Shown here one piece after another: positions 20,516 to 29,813 of a DNA stretch of 64,000 nt (position 1 is its first letter; each line of letters opens with the position of its first letter). Source of the stretch: Saccharomycopsis malanga. Taxonomy: Eukaryota > Ascomycota > Saccharomycetes > Ascoideales > Saccharomycopsidaceae. The position numbers and the translations under genes were made by a program. Where the stretch lies: positions 434,001 through 498,000 of the forward strand of contig CP025324.1 in NCBI GenBank assembly GCA_004014935.1, in the 5' to 3' direction. The notes below the pieces were generated by a model that was not told where the DNA came from, did no database searches, and worked only from the letters and a program-made list of their open reading frames with translations.

Positions 20516-23152
20516 CTAGGTATCAGCAACCAATTTTGTATTTTTCAAAATGCTCTTTGGCTGCTCCTCGCCAGTTTTGGCAAATACAGATTGGTTATTT
20601 GCTTCGTAAACGTTACTTGGGGTAGCGCTCTTGCGAAGTGCCTCGTGGCTGGTATTTCCCGGATAATAACCGGCAGGACCTTCTTCGTCCGCCTCTCCTT
20701 CATCTTCGTCTTCATATCCGTCATCTTCTTCTATTACTTCTCTAGGGTTGCCGCTTAGACTTTCACCTGTGTTGCCACTGTCTTGATTGCCACGTGGAAT
20801 ACTAGCTTCCTGGGTGTTTCTTTCAGTGTCTTGAGAAGGCACTTCGTTAACTTTTGGCAATATTCCCAAGCGCTGTTCTGTTGACTCCCCCTCGACAACA
20901 GGTTTGGTGGTATTACTAAACTCCACATTAGGAATGACAGAAGTTTGCCCCACCTTTTTAGCGTGCCTTCTAGTTTTGCGGTTCTCCAACTCCTTTCTGA
21001 TCTGTTCTTTAGTATACTGCTCAATGTTTACTTTGTTATTATGGGCGGTATTGCCTTGCGCCTGGCTTCTGCGTTGTTTTTGAATAATTTCCGACTCGTC
21101 CTCGGTGACTAAGTGATGTTTATGGTTTTTACTTTTGTAAAAGTTGACCAAAAATTCCAAATCCTGTTTGGAATAGTTATCCAAAATGCTTTTTTTCTTG
21201 TCAGTAGTACTACTGTTGATTTCCTCGGTATCACTAATGTCCAACATTTTGAATTGTTGCTTGAGAAATCTCTCTTTTTCTAGCTCTTCGATGTTTTCGG
21301 ACACAACCTCGTTCTGGAGATCAATAATCTTATCCTCCAACTCTTCCTTCGTAAGCTTTGATTGGCCACCCTGCAAATTTTTAATCTTAGAGGATGTGAT
21401 ATCGTTGTGGCAATGACAGTAGTCAATAGACTTGTACCATTCGTGTTCAAGAACATCATTGAGGGTGATTCTGTAGCTTGGATCCAACTCCAACATCTTG
21501 CCAATTAAGTCTCTAGAGGCGTGAGGCAACAAGCGTAAGAGTCTGTAAGGGCCCTTGGACTTGTTCTTCACAATGACCAAGTTTCCGTGCTCGTCGTATT
21601 TCTGGTGTCTGTTCAAGTTGAGAGGTTCAATCAGGGTGCTGTCGGGCTGTTCTGGAGCCAATGGATCCTGTGCAAAGTTCTTGAAACTATTATCGGAAAG
21701 CTTAGGGCATTTCCAAGGGAAACGTTTCAACACCATACAGCAGAAAATGATGGCAATTGACCATATGTCACTTGGTCTAGGATCGTAATATTTAATTGTC
21801 AACACTTCAGGAGCCAAATAAGGATCTGAGCCTACAATTCCTTTGCATTTAACAATTTCCTCTTCAAAAGGATAGCGGAACACAACGGCAGAACCAAAAT
21901 CGATGAGTTTGAGAATACCAAACTTGTTTACAACACAGTTGTCTAATTTCAAATCACGATGCGACAATCCCAACGAGTGTAAATAGTTCACACCGTTGAT
22001 AATCTGCTTGAAATAACAGAATATTTCATACTTTGTCATCAATCCACTCATCACAATGGTGAAAAAGTCATATGGACAATATTCCATGACAATTAGAATG
22101 TTTGTTTTGGATTCCTTCAAAATATCAAAGGTTTCAATCACATTCTCGTTGTGCAATGTTGACCCAATCATAAACTCTGCTGTGATTTTCTTATGATAAT
22201 CGCTGGTAGACTCTTTGGCATTCTTTGGTCTAAACTTTTTCACGGCAAAAAGCTTTCCATCACTAGGTCTTTCGACTACGGACACGGATCCGCCAGCACC
22301 TTCACCCAAAAGCTTTCCGGGGTTTCCATACTTTTCTATCAACTCCGAAACAGACTCGCCATCAAATAGAATCTTGTCTGAGCCCGCAGCACCTTCTTGC
22401 TTGTGCAGCTGCTGACGGGTCTGCTCCTGGATCTGTCGCTGCTGATGGTACTGAGCAGCCGCAGCATTAGAATCTTTGTTGTGATGTAGATGTAGATGCT
22501 GAAGTGCCTTGGTGGCCTTTGGAATGGTTGAGGAATGTGACATGTTGTGGATGATTCCCGTGGCATTATGATGGTCTACAGAAGAAGACGCAGATTGCTG
22601 GGTAGTGTCAATCTTTTTGGCAGACTTTTTGAAGAAACGTTTGAGCCCAATATGAGGCTTCACGGAATGATGCTGGTGCGTCATGTCGTTAGGCGAGGGC
22701 GTCTGAGCCATCTCTCCATAGGCATTGTTGAGGTTACTGGACTGGTAGGCACTCCCATGTGATCCCGCATGAGCATGCAGATGGCTGGGCGAGTTTTGGT
22801 GTGACAAGGTAGAAGGCAGTTTTGATCCGTAATTGGCGGTGCCATGGTAGGCGTTGGTGTTGTTTTCCTTGTTGAGACTCATAGCAGACAAGCGCTTCGA
22901 TAGGGCGGATTGATTTGTTCCTTGAGGCGTGAGTTCCGTGCTATGTATTTCATGGTACTCTGCTCCTGGTGATCTAGGAACATAAGTGCCCTCAAAGGAA
23001 GCATTTGAATGGTTAAATAGCTTCAACTTATGTTTTGCATTCTTGAACAACGATGAGGAGCGCTTTGAACTGGTTGATGCGTTATCTGGATTAGACGCTT
23101 GGCTGTTCAGCTGGTTCATCGGGACAGAATGTCCTTCGCCTAACATTGGCAT
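20516..23152 (-). CDS. SAT4: Ser/Thr protein kinase of the NPR/HAL subfamily (SAT4/HAL4-HAL5 type)
   Basis: An 878-residue kinase. The glycine loop (GEGAGGSV) is near 283-290, the ATP-binding Lys is K305 (FAVKKF), the catalytic Asp is D400 (SHRDLKLDN), and D418 begins the DFG motif; all are intact, so it should be active. Its N-terminal 270 residues are Ser/His/Asn-rich and disordered. The C-terminal tail after about 590 contains Glu/Lys-rich coiled-coil-like sequence and an acidic stretch (EEDDGYEDEDEGEADEEG). The signature YGNPGKLLGEGAGGSVSVVE matches fungal Sat4 and Hal5, which stabilise Trk potassium and nutrient transporters at the plasma membrane. Whether it is Sat4 or Hal5 cannot be settled. 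The open frame extends upstream of the chosen ATG by about 31 codons but without another ATG; a spliced 5' exon is possible. Confidence 0.85.
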   Translation of the reverse strand: MPMLGEGHSVPMNQLNSQASNPDNASTSSKRSSSLFKNAKHKLKLFNHSNASFEGTYVPRSPGAEYHEIHSTELTPQGTNQSALSKRLSAMSLNKENNTNAYHGTANYGSKLPSTLSHQNSPSHLHAHAGSHGSAYQSSNLNNAYGEMAQTPSPNDMTHQHHSVKPHIGLKRFFKKSAKKIDTTQQSASSSVDHHNATGIIHNMSHSSTIPKATKALQHLHLHHNKDSNAAAAQYHQQRQIQEQTRQQLHKQEGAAGSDKILFDGESVSELIEKYGNPGKLLGEGAGGSVSVVERPSDGKLFAVKKFRPKNAKESTSDYHKKITAEFMIGSTLHNENVIETFDILKESKTNILIVMEYCPYDFFTIVMSGLMTKYEIFCYFKQIINGVNYLHSLGLSHRDLKLDNCVVNKFGILKLIDFGSAVVFRYPFEEEIVKCKGIVGSDPYLAPEVLTIKYYDPRPSDIWSIAIIFCCMVLKRFPWKCPKLSDNSFKNFAQDPLAPEQPDSTLIEPLNLNRHQKYDEHGNLVIVKNKSKGPYRLLRLLPHASRDLIGKMLELDPSYRITLNDVLEHEWYKSIDYCHCHNDITSSKIKNLQGGQSKLTKEELEDKIIDLQNEVVSENIEELEKERFLKQQFKMLDISDTEEINSSTTDKKKSILDNYSKQDLEFLVNFYKSKNHKHHLVTEDESEIIQKQRRSQAQGNTAHNNKVNIEQYTKEQIRKELENRKTRRHAKKVGQTSVIPNVEFSNTTKPVVEGESTEQRLGILPKVNEVPSQDTERNTQEASIPRGNQDSGNTGESLSGNPREVIEEDDGYEDEDEGEADEEGPAGYYPGNTSHEALRKSATPSNVYEANNQSVFAKTGEEQPKSILKNTKLVADT

Positions 23153-24197
23153 TGTAGCGGGTGAAAACGACTTGTCGTTTTGGCTGTTCTTTTGTTGCAA
23201 GTCAACTGAAATAACAAATTCGGTTCGGCACTGCTTTGGCTATTCTTGGCGTCGTTATCAGCTTTCACAACTTCTAGAACAGGCTAATGATTATACCATA
23301 TGGTGATGCGTACTATTAGCGCTGCTTTTCAAGACAGCAACAAGCACCGTTGGGCCAATCAGAGGCTCCCCTTTGGGAATATGGTTACCCAGACGTATTC
23401 TTCACACCCCGTAAAGTGACATGGTATGGGGGTTTTTGGCCTGGATATTCTGGGTCGTATATGGCTATACTTTATATTTTATTGACAATATATATATTGA
23501 ATCTCTATAGCAAGGTTTAGCTTTATATATATATATAGATATATAATTTGTGTAATGAATGGTTCAAGTAGTAAGATATAGAATAGTGGGGTTGTAGCGA
23601 ATTTGTAATTAGTTAATAAAATCAAAAATGTAAACTTCATAACTGAAGGAAGTAAACTGCTTGGCTTTATGTTGTGAAAGTTGTGATTGTCTCCCTAGTT
23701 GTGTCTTACAGACTGACGAACAGAAAGCAAGAGTTTTTCTAAAAAGTTTTTTTCTTTTTTGAAAGAAGCATAATTCAACTGGTTTGTTGTTTAACTTGAT
23801 TCAACTGGAAGACTATTAGGATGAGACAATCACACTCCACATTGAAATGAGTTAATGAGCTTCAGGTGTAAGAATAGTATCACTCACTATTGTTATTATG
23901 ACTGTCAACAGAATTTACTATTGCTGGAAAGAACTTTGTCGTTATGAAAATATTATAATTAATGTTACAGAAATGAAGTACCCTTCTTTCTCTTTTACTT
24001 CCTAATTATTATTTAACTCAAATGTGCGGTTTTTTATTTAGTTTTACCCAGCCTCTTTATAATACAAAATTTTATTTTTTCTTGTAATGGTATTTCCAAA
24101 TCACTACATTGCTAGCTTACTACATTCCAGATTCAGGCTGACTGACAACTTATAAACTCCACATTGACAAAAACACACGCACTGCATTACCCATAAA
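23153..24197. other. Intergenic upstream of the SAT4-like kinase
   Basis: 1.05 kb. It includes dense TATATA tracts (23480-23550), likely the kinase promoter, and AT-rich 3' sequence of the next minus-strand gene. No gene is seen. Confidence 0.6.
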
Positions 24198-25082
24198 CTA
24201 CCATTCAATATTCATTTCCCCAAAAGGCTTGCTAGTAACTAGCTCCTCCACCAAAGCGTCGACGTTCTGAATGTATTGCCGAAGCGTCTCTGCTTTGTCC
24301 TTCATTGTACGCCGGAGATAACCGTCCTTATATAAATGTCGTGACTGGTTGAGGATAACAGACTCGTCCAAGTCGAGTTCAAACGACCGTTCCAAGTTGA
24401 TTGACGTCTCCGGAATTAAATAGAAGAATAAAAACTCAAGAATCTTGAGCTTTACTTCTTTCAGTGTAGATTTCTTATTGAACATGTTGCATATGATTTC
24501 AACCCCACCGAGCTGCTCAAACTTGCGCAAATTCTTCACCGATCTGACCAAACAACAGACAATCGTCTGTATTGTTGAAACTTGCACTGCAGGCGTATAA
24601 TACTTAGCATTTACTAGAAAGCCCAAGAGTAATTTCATGTTTGCGTCACGAAAAAAGAGACGTCGCGAGTCTGGATGGAGCAATAATACCCCTTGAAGAA
24701 CCTTGTGTGCAAGAATGATAAACTCTTGAGGATAGACGCTATTGCGGTTTCCGCCTTTCACATCAAATTGGTGGAGACAGAATATAAGTCCTGTTGCAAT
24801 ATTGAGTTCAAAGTTGCTTTGAAGCTTGAGAAACTCCCCAAACACCTCATCATCTTCGTCTGGCACCTTCCATTTCTTCAAATGTGTGTACTGATGCTTC
24901 AAGTTCTTGCCGGTGCTGTGGCTCATAAGCTTCTTCTTCTTCTGTTTGTTAGTTTGCACGCAAAGCTGTCCAAGAAGCGCGTCAAGTCGCTGGAGCCCAT
25001 CATGGATTGAAGATGGTTCCAAGGAGTATAGTCTAGCTAATGAGTCACTCAAGTACTCTTCAAGCTCTGATATTGGTGACAT
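24198..25082 (-). CDS. Cdc14-family septation-network protein (fission-yeast Cdc14 type, not the phosphatase)
   Basis: This 294-residue helical protein matches the PF08045 family, whose best-known member is S. pombe Cdc14, the partner of kinase Sid1 in the septation initiation network. Recognisable blocks are VLQGVLLLHPDSRRLFFRD (about 130-148), the run with STIQTIVCCLVRSVKNLRKF, GGVEIICNMF, and the conserved KILEFLFFYLIPE near 215. The rest is alpha-helical and armadillo-like. It must not be confused with the budding-yeast CDC14 phosphatase: no CX5R motif is present. By family knowledge it would act at spindle pole bodies in mitotic exit and cytokinesis. It is followed 260 bp upstream by the dynactin p62 gene on the same strand. 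Family assignment from memory of the conserved blocks. Confidence 0.75.
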   Translation of the reverse strand: MSPISELEEYLSDSLARLYSLEPSSIHDGLQRLDALLGQLCVQTNKQKKKKLMSHSTGKNLKHQYTHLKKWKVPDEDDEVFGEFLKLQSNFELNIATGLIFCLHQFDVKGGNRNSVYPQEFIILAHKVLQGVLLLHPDSRRLFFRDANMKLLLGFLVNAKYYTPAVQVSTIQTIVCCLVRSVKNLRKFEQLGGVEIICNMFNKKSTLKEVKLKILEFLFFYLIPETSINLERSFELDLDESVILNQSRHLYKDGYLRRTMKDKAETLRQYIQNVDALVEELVTSKPFGEMNIEW

Positions 25083-25342
25083 TATTTGCTTGTTGCTAGT
25101 CTTTTTCTTTTCTATTATAAAATACCAAATAAATGGGTGTGGTGAGATGTTTAAACTGCTTCTGGAATGATATAAAATTGGCAGGATATTTCGCGATGCC
25201 TTTCAATAATATTCTTAGTCGGTTGAGTATTTACTCTTTCCCGCATTGGGCTGGAAATATGCACTAGTATGCACTAGTGCATACGATTGCATGATATCGC
25301 ATACGTCAGCATAACAATTTTGTGGCGTATTTTGCAATAGCA

Positions 25343-27115
25343 TCAATCAATTGATACTGTGCCAAATTTGGCTAGTATCCAATAGCCAAAAGGAGTGTCG
25401 TCGACTTCGACAGTAATGAATAGCGGGATGCTTAAATCGTAATCATGTTTGTTGTAGTCAGATAGGGTGATATTTATAGCTATGGAGCACCAATTGGAGC
25501 CGGAATCCAAAGGTTGATCTGTTTCAAAGAAAGAGAGGAATGTAGACTGATTAAAGGAGCTATTTCCCCAGTTTGCGCTGGAGCTAAGGCTTTCTTGGGA
25601 TGATGAGAACGACTGTTTAGATACGTTTTGAGCTGCAATATAGGGGGCAGGTGGGTTCAATTTTTGCATGTCGCCATACATAAACTTGGATGAATGGATT
25701 CCCACAGAACTGGGTGGGTATTTAACTGGAGAAGGCAGGCCGCTTCTACTCTTTACAGTGCGGTTATTGTCAGTATCCATTTCGCTTATTTTTGTCCAAA
25801 AAGGACTATTTGCCGTTCTAGAAAGCAACTCAATTCTTGCTAGTTTTGTAGTTTTTGTCAATTCACACGTAGGCACCGTTTTGATAAAATGCTCGGGCTC
25901 CATAAGCTTAGCTAGAACACTTTCATTATCTGCATTTTTGAGATCGTCCCGGTCTTGATTGTTCAGACATAAAATAGACACAGTTTTGCTCAAAACAAAA
26001 GAGCTACAGGGTAAACTAACTTTGGAACGGTATTCGCTATGGTTTTGGTCAAAGGTGGAGATTTTCACTCTCATATCCTTCCATAAATGCGGGTTTTTGA
26101 AGGAAAAGATGTATTTCAAAGAGTTGTTGGGCTTCAATTGGTTGTCATGCTTTGGGAATGGCCGTACGTTTACAGTAGGTAGAAAGTCATTAGCATTGGA
26201 TGTGGTTTTATACTTAAAAGAGTTCTCTGCAAGATTTGGTTCTACAAGGGTACCACGACATACTTTACATCTCAATAGCTTTTTTGCTCTTAGTTTGCGT
26301 GGTAATGGCAACAACTGTTGGTATACTGGCTTGTTTTCTTTTTTGTTTACATCTTTTATCAATTTGGTTTTGGAAATACTTTCCAAAGAGTACTGCATCT
26401 GGCTTTTAAGATACTGTCTATACGGCACAACGGCGCCATCATTGTGATCGAGTTTCAGGAGTAGTTTTGCGTCTTTACTGTCTGCCTCCTCGTCAAGCTT
26501 TCTTACTGTTGCTGGCGTACTATGTATGTTTACATTCTGTAGACTTTTGACCAACTTGGAAAGATCTACTCTCTGTTTATCACGCCGTGGGGCTCTACTA
26601 TCAACCAAATGGTTTTTCTGGAGTCCCGAAAACTGCGAGTAATAAGCAGTGTTTTGTGCTTTGGATTTGATGAAGTTGGACAAACTCTTTGGCTTGTTTA
26701 AAGGCCCGGAATCGTATCGATAAGTGCACTGTGTGCACTTGAAGATGAACGTCTTACTATTATATGTGGACACAGCGCTGATAGTCACATTAGAACTACA
26801 CAATGGGCAAACAAAACAGTTTCTCACACAGTAGTTGTATTCATTATTGGTGAATGTCAAACAGCCAGGACAGTAGTTCACTAAAAATTCAGACTCCATG
26901 CATTTCCGGCATCTTATAGCATGGCATTCTGTGCATAAACATACGCTCAGAAGCGAATGGTTGTTGTTATTGTCTTTGATAATATTCAGTAGATCATCTT
27001 TCACATATAGTGAATCAAGACTGGTGTTCGGAGTTGGTTCAATCGTGCTTGCCTCCTGAATACCCAAAACATCCCGTTCGTTGCAAGGGCAATATATAGA
27101 CACCTGCGGCTTCAT
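25343..27115 (-). CDS. Dynactin p62 subunit (DCTN4 family)
   Basis: A 590-residue protein from the ATG at 27115; the open frame extends four codons further to a TTG, which is unlikely to be used. It begins with Cys-rich zinc-binding clusters: CPCNE, CLCTECHAIRCRKCMESE, YCPGCL and NCFVCPLCSSN within residues 8-115. A second pair, LLRCKVCRGTLVEPN, lies near 280. This arrangement, and the later hydrophobic beta-rich part (VSLPCSSFVLSK, WCSIAINITLSD, LFITVEV), fits the p62 subunit of dynactin, which binds the pointed end of the Arp1 filament. S. cerevisiae lacks an obvious p62, whereas filamentous fungi have one. The filament protein ARP1 is encoded 14 kb away in the same window. The spacing Cys pairs are all present. 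Confidence is good for family, less for function. Confidence 0.78.
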   Translation of the reverse strand: MKPQVSIYCPCNERDVLGIQEASTIEPTPNTSLDSLYVKDDLLNIIKDNNNNHSLLSVCLCTECHAIRCRKCMESEFLVNYCPGCLTFTNNEYNYCVRNCFVCPLCSSNVTISAVSTYNSKTFIFKCTQCTYRYDSGPLNKPKSLSNFIKSKAQNTAYYSQFSGLQKNHLVDSRAPRRDKQRVDLSKLVKSLQNVNIHSTPATVRKLDEEADSKDAKLLLKLDHNDGAVVPYRQYLKSQMQYSLESISKTKLIKDVNKKENKPVYQQLLPLPRKLRAKKLLRCKVCRGTLVEPNLAENSFKYKTTSNANDFLPTVNVRPFPKHDNQLKPNNSLKYIFSFKNPHLWKDMRVKISTFDQNHSEYRSKVSLPCSSFVLSKTVSILCLNNQDRDDLKNADNESVLAKLMEPEHFIKTVPTCELTKTTKLARIELLSRTANSPFWTKISEMDTDNNRTVKSRSGLPSPVKYPPSSVGIHSSKFMYGDMQKLNPPAPYIAAQNVSKQSFSSSQESLSSSANWGNSSFNQSTFLSFFETDQPLDSGSNWCSIAINITLSDYNKHDYDLSIPLFITVEVDDTPFGYWILAKFGTVSID

Positions 27116-27604
27116 TGAGACGTTCAAAGAATCCTAACCGCTATTACCTTTTGCTATCAAGCCTGCTATACACCATCAATTACATTGTTTAATTGATTAA
27201 GTACATTCTGAAAAAACATTAGTCCATCTCAATGGGGTGCGCGAACCCTCTCCATGGTTTACATTTCTAACATGCAGCATCAGACTTTATCATGAGAATT
27301 TACGAAAGGAACTTAACTATGTCTCTCTTTACAAGAAAGTGTCAACAGTGGTATTTTATACAGATAATGAGTATTTTCGTTTTTTAAGAAGACATGAATC
27401 AATAATTACTTTTAAAAAATATACCATTATCTTTTGTTCTACAATAATATTCGACAACTGCATTTTTTTCACAAGAATGTTTATTTTTTTTTTTTTTTTT
27501 ATAGGGTTTTTGAGAATTTTAGACTTTTTTTAGGGTTTTTATTCAATTTTACCAACAGCTTCTCCAAGTTATAAAAGCTGGAGATATTATAACAACATGG
27601 CCTA

Positions 27605-27709
27605 AAAGCATTACTGACTCTTGGAGGGGTTTAGTTGGAGGATAAGTTAATCCCAGCCTATGGCTGAAATATCGTCCAACTAAACCCTTCCAAAAGTTAG
27701 TATTGCTTT
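27605..27709. repeat. Foldback (inverted-repeat) element with nested hairpin
   Basis: The arms 27621-27643 and 27671-27693 are reverse complements over 23 positions with one mismatch and one G/T wobble. Weaker complementarity continues outward (about 27605 and 27709; AAAGCATTACT against AGTATTGCTTT). The 27-nt loop contains its own perfect hairpin, CAGCCTATGGCTG (27654-27666). The element lies 110-220 bp past the stop of the unknown minus-strand gene. It could be a MITE remnant, a transcription-end structure or a small structured RNA. No clear target-site duplication is seen. Confidence 0.8.
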
Positions 27710-27768
27710 CCTGGTGCAGACAACACCAGACGGTAAATAAAAAAGTGTTAGAAAAAAAAGCAATCACA

Positions 27769-27788
27769 AGAGAGAGAGAGAGAGAGAG
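27769..27788. repeat. (AG)10 microsatellite
   Basis: Ten AG units just past the 3' end of the unknown minus-strand gene, a likely length-variable locus. Confidence 0.9.
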
Positions 27789-27822
27789 TAACACTAACAT
27801 AAACCTGTAACAATATACTAGG

Positions 27823-28797
27823 TTACATAGACTTTTGACTTTTCGTTTCTTGCTCCTTCTTATCTTTCATTTGTTTTTCATTCTTCGTCATACGAGGCTT
27901 TCTCCAATATGGCCCTTTCACTTTGCCTTTGAAGAACATACTTTGCTTGTTAACAGCGGTTCGTGAATGATATTTTTGATCAGAAACACCTATAGTGAAT
28001 TGGTTCAGGGAACACAGACTCGACATTGCCAGAGAGTGACTTGAAGTTTTAAACTTGGTATTAACAAAAAAACAAGACTCCCCACAGACAGGTGTTCCTT
28101 GCTTAGTAAGTAACTTTTGTTGACCACCACTATGTCTTTCTTCTATACTGTGTTGCAGCAGCGTCAGCACCACGCTGGCACGGTTTTTTCTAGATGCCAG
28201 AGAACGTCTATAACCAATTTCAGTCTGCCTCCTTGAGCCGCAAAGCTCACCAGGAGCTATATTAAGATAATTGAAATCAAAAAGTTCAGACTCCGTTGAT
28301 GGTGTGCTATCAAAATTCAAATCTTTACCATACCCTATCAGGTCAAACTCATAACTTTCACCCAAACCATACACTCCAAAATCACTATTTCCAAATGTGT
28401 CCATATCACCAAACTCACTAAATTTAGGTGTTTCCGCCGAGAGGAAATCAAGAGGTTGAAGCCCAGAAGCCGATAACCTCTCCAGAGCATTCCTGTTGGT
28501 ATCAAGATACTTATCAAAGTCCTCTTCCTCCAGCTGTAGTACATTTGACGGCAAGAAAGGTGGGCCATCGTAATGCACATTGGTCTGTACATCATTGATG
28601 TTTACAATTTCCTCAGGGACGAAACCAGACGGTTCGTTGTCCATCCCAAAAAGAGAAAAGTCAAAAGGAACAGTTGTTAAGAGTTCTGTCTCTGACGAAG
28701 GCAGTTCAGCATCTGTTTTACAAGATCCATGACATCTTCTTCTTTTTCCTTTGGGCGGCCTTGAGTGTGGTGTTGGATTATATGGCGATTGTGGCAT
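27823..28797 (-). CDS. Protein of unknown function, basic ends and acidic centre
   Basis: A 324-residue frame from the ATG at 28797 (the open frame continues upstream only to a TTG). No known domain is recognised. Visible features are a basic N-terminus with GKRRRCHGSCK (possible nuclear signal), an acidic and aromatic-rich middle (about 45-185) with repeated short F/D/L motifs such as FDFSLFGMDN and LFDFNYLN that resemble activation segments, and a very basic C-terminal tail (KGPYWRKPRMTKNEKQ). This layout would suit a nuclear regulator, but that is inference. The length of open frame and clear AT-rich flanks support a real gene; codon use is ordinary. A 5' intron is not excluded. Confidence 0.65.
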   Translation of the reverse strand: MPQSPYNPTPHSRPPKGKRRRCHGSCKTDAELPSSETELLTTVPFDFSLFGMDNEPSGFVPEEIVNINDVQTNVHYDGPPFLPSNVLQLEEEDFDKYLDTNRNALERLSASGLQPLDFLSAETPKFSEFGDMDTFGNSDFGVYGLGESYEFDLIGYGKDLNFDSTPSTESELFDFNYLNIAPGELCGSRRQTEIGYRRSLASRKNRASVVLTLLQHSIEERHSGGQQKLLTKQGTPVCGESCFFVNTKFKTSSHSLAMSSLCSLNQFTIGVSDQKYHSRTAVNKQSMFFKGKVKGPYWRKPRMTKNEKQMKDKKEQETKSQKSM

Positions 28798-29813
28798 GAT
28801 ATGGTATGGCAAAGTGGAAGTTGTATGCAACCCTCTTGTAAAAAGTTCTTCGAAGATTAATTAAGATGGCATTCCCCAAGGAGACAGAAAACACATTATC
28901 AGTATTTCCACCAGCGAGGTTTATGCTAACGATCAACAGACAGCAGTCGGCCAAACTCAAAAAGATATAGATTGAACGTCGTATCAAGTTAACATTTGCA
29001 CCCCAAGGGAGTGCCAAGTAAATCAAAAGCATTAATTAATGAGAAAAAGACCAAGTTCTAGATTACAAGAAAATCACATCCCTTAAGATTAGCACTGTTG
29101 TTCATCTTTTTAAGTAACCTGGCTTCCAAATAAAAAACTTTAGTATACAATGTCAAAAGTTGGAAACTTATTGTATATCGGCCAACTTTCACCACACTCC
29201 CCCAAGATTCTTGTTTCTATCAGACTTGTTATGTGCTATGTGTTGCTATCTAAACTATAAAGGATAAATAACTTGAAGCAAAATTTAGGTTGTGCAAGAG
29301 TCTGGACTTCCAACCAATGAACAAGTTTTCCCGATTTGCCCACACATGCCGTTGAAAGTTATCAAGTATATTAATACATTATTGACAGTCTGGTTGAATC
29401 CTATATTAATACTATGTATGTCAACCGCCTACTATAACCTTGAATGTCTTTTGGTGATTATCAAACATAATTTAAACTTCCTTAGATAATAGTTTCTTGC
29501 TACAATGAAGTTTCGCCTACAACTACTTAATACGTACTCCTCTTTGGAGAAACGCCTATTTGCCTTAAAGCTGCAGTCCAAGATATCTTCCTTTTCTACT
29601 CTTTCTCTGAGACAATAGGCACACACGGAGAAAATCTCAATCAACATCAACTTCCATCACCATTATATGCCATATATATGTCTTATTTTCATGGTAAAGC
29701 TGAAGAGCTGTTACCCTATTTTCATATCAAGTATAGTAGAAAGCGAGGTGGTATATTAGAGGGACTTTTGATCACAATATATTGAAAGAAAATAATTACA
29801 AAGGAATCAGGCA
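28798..29813. other. Divergent promoter between the unknown gene and COG6
   Basis: 1.0 kb shared by two divergent genes. It is AT-rich, with CCCCAAG repeats near 28870-29010 and 29205. No open frame with convincing features. Confidence 0.55.

Noticed and set aside
23153-23245. In-frame extension of the SAT4-like kinase upstream of its ATG, including a TTTCAG acceptor-like word
   Set aside because: No upstream ATG, no clear donor or branch site; the internal ATG at 23152 was preferred, though a 5' exon is not excluded.
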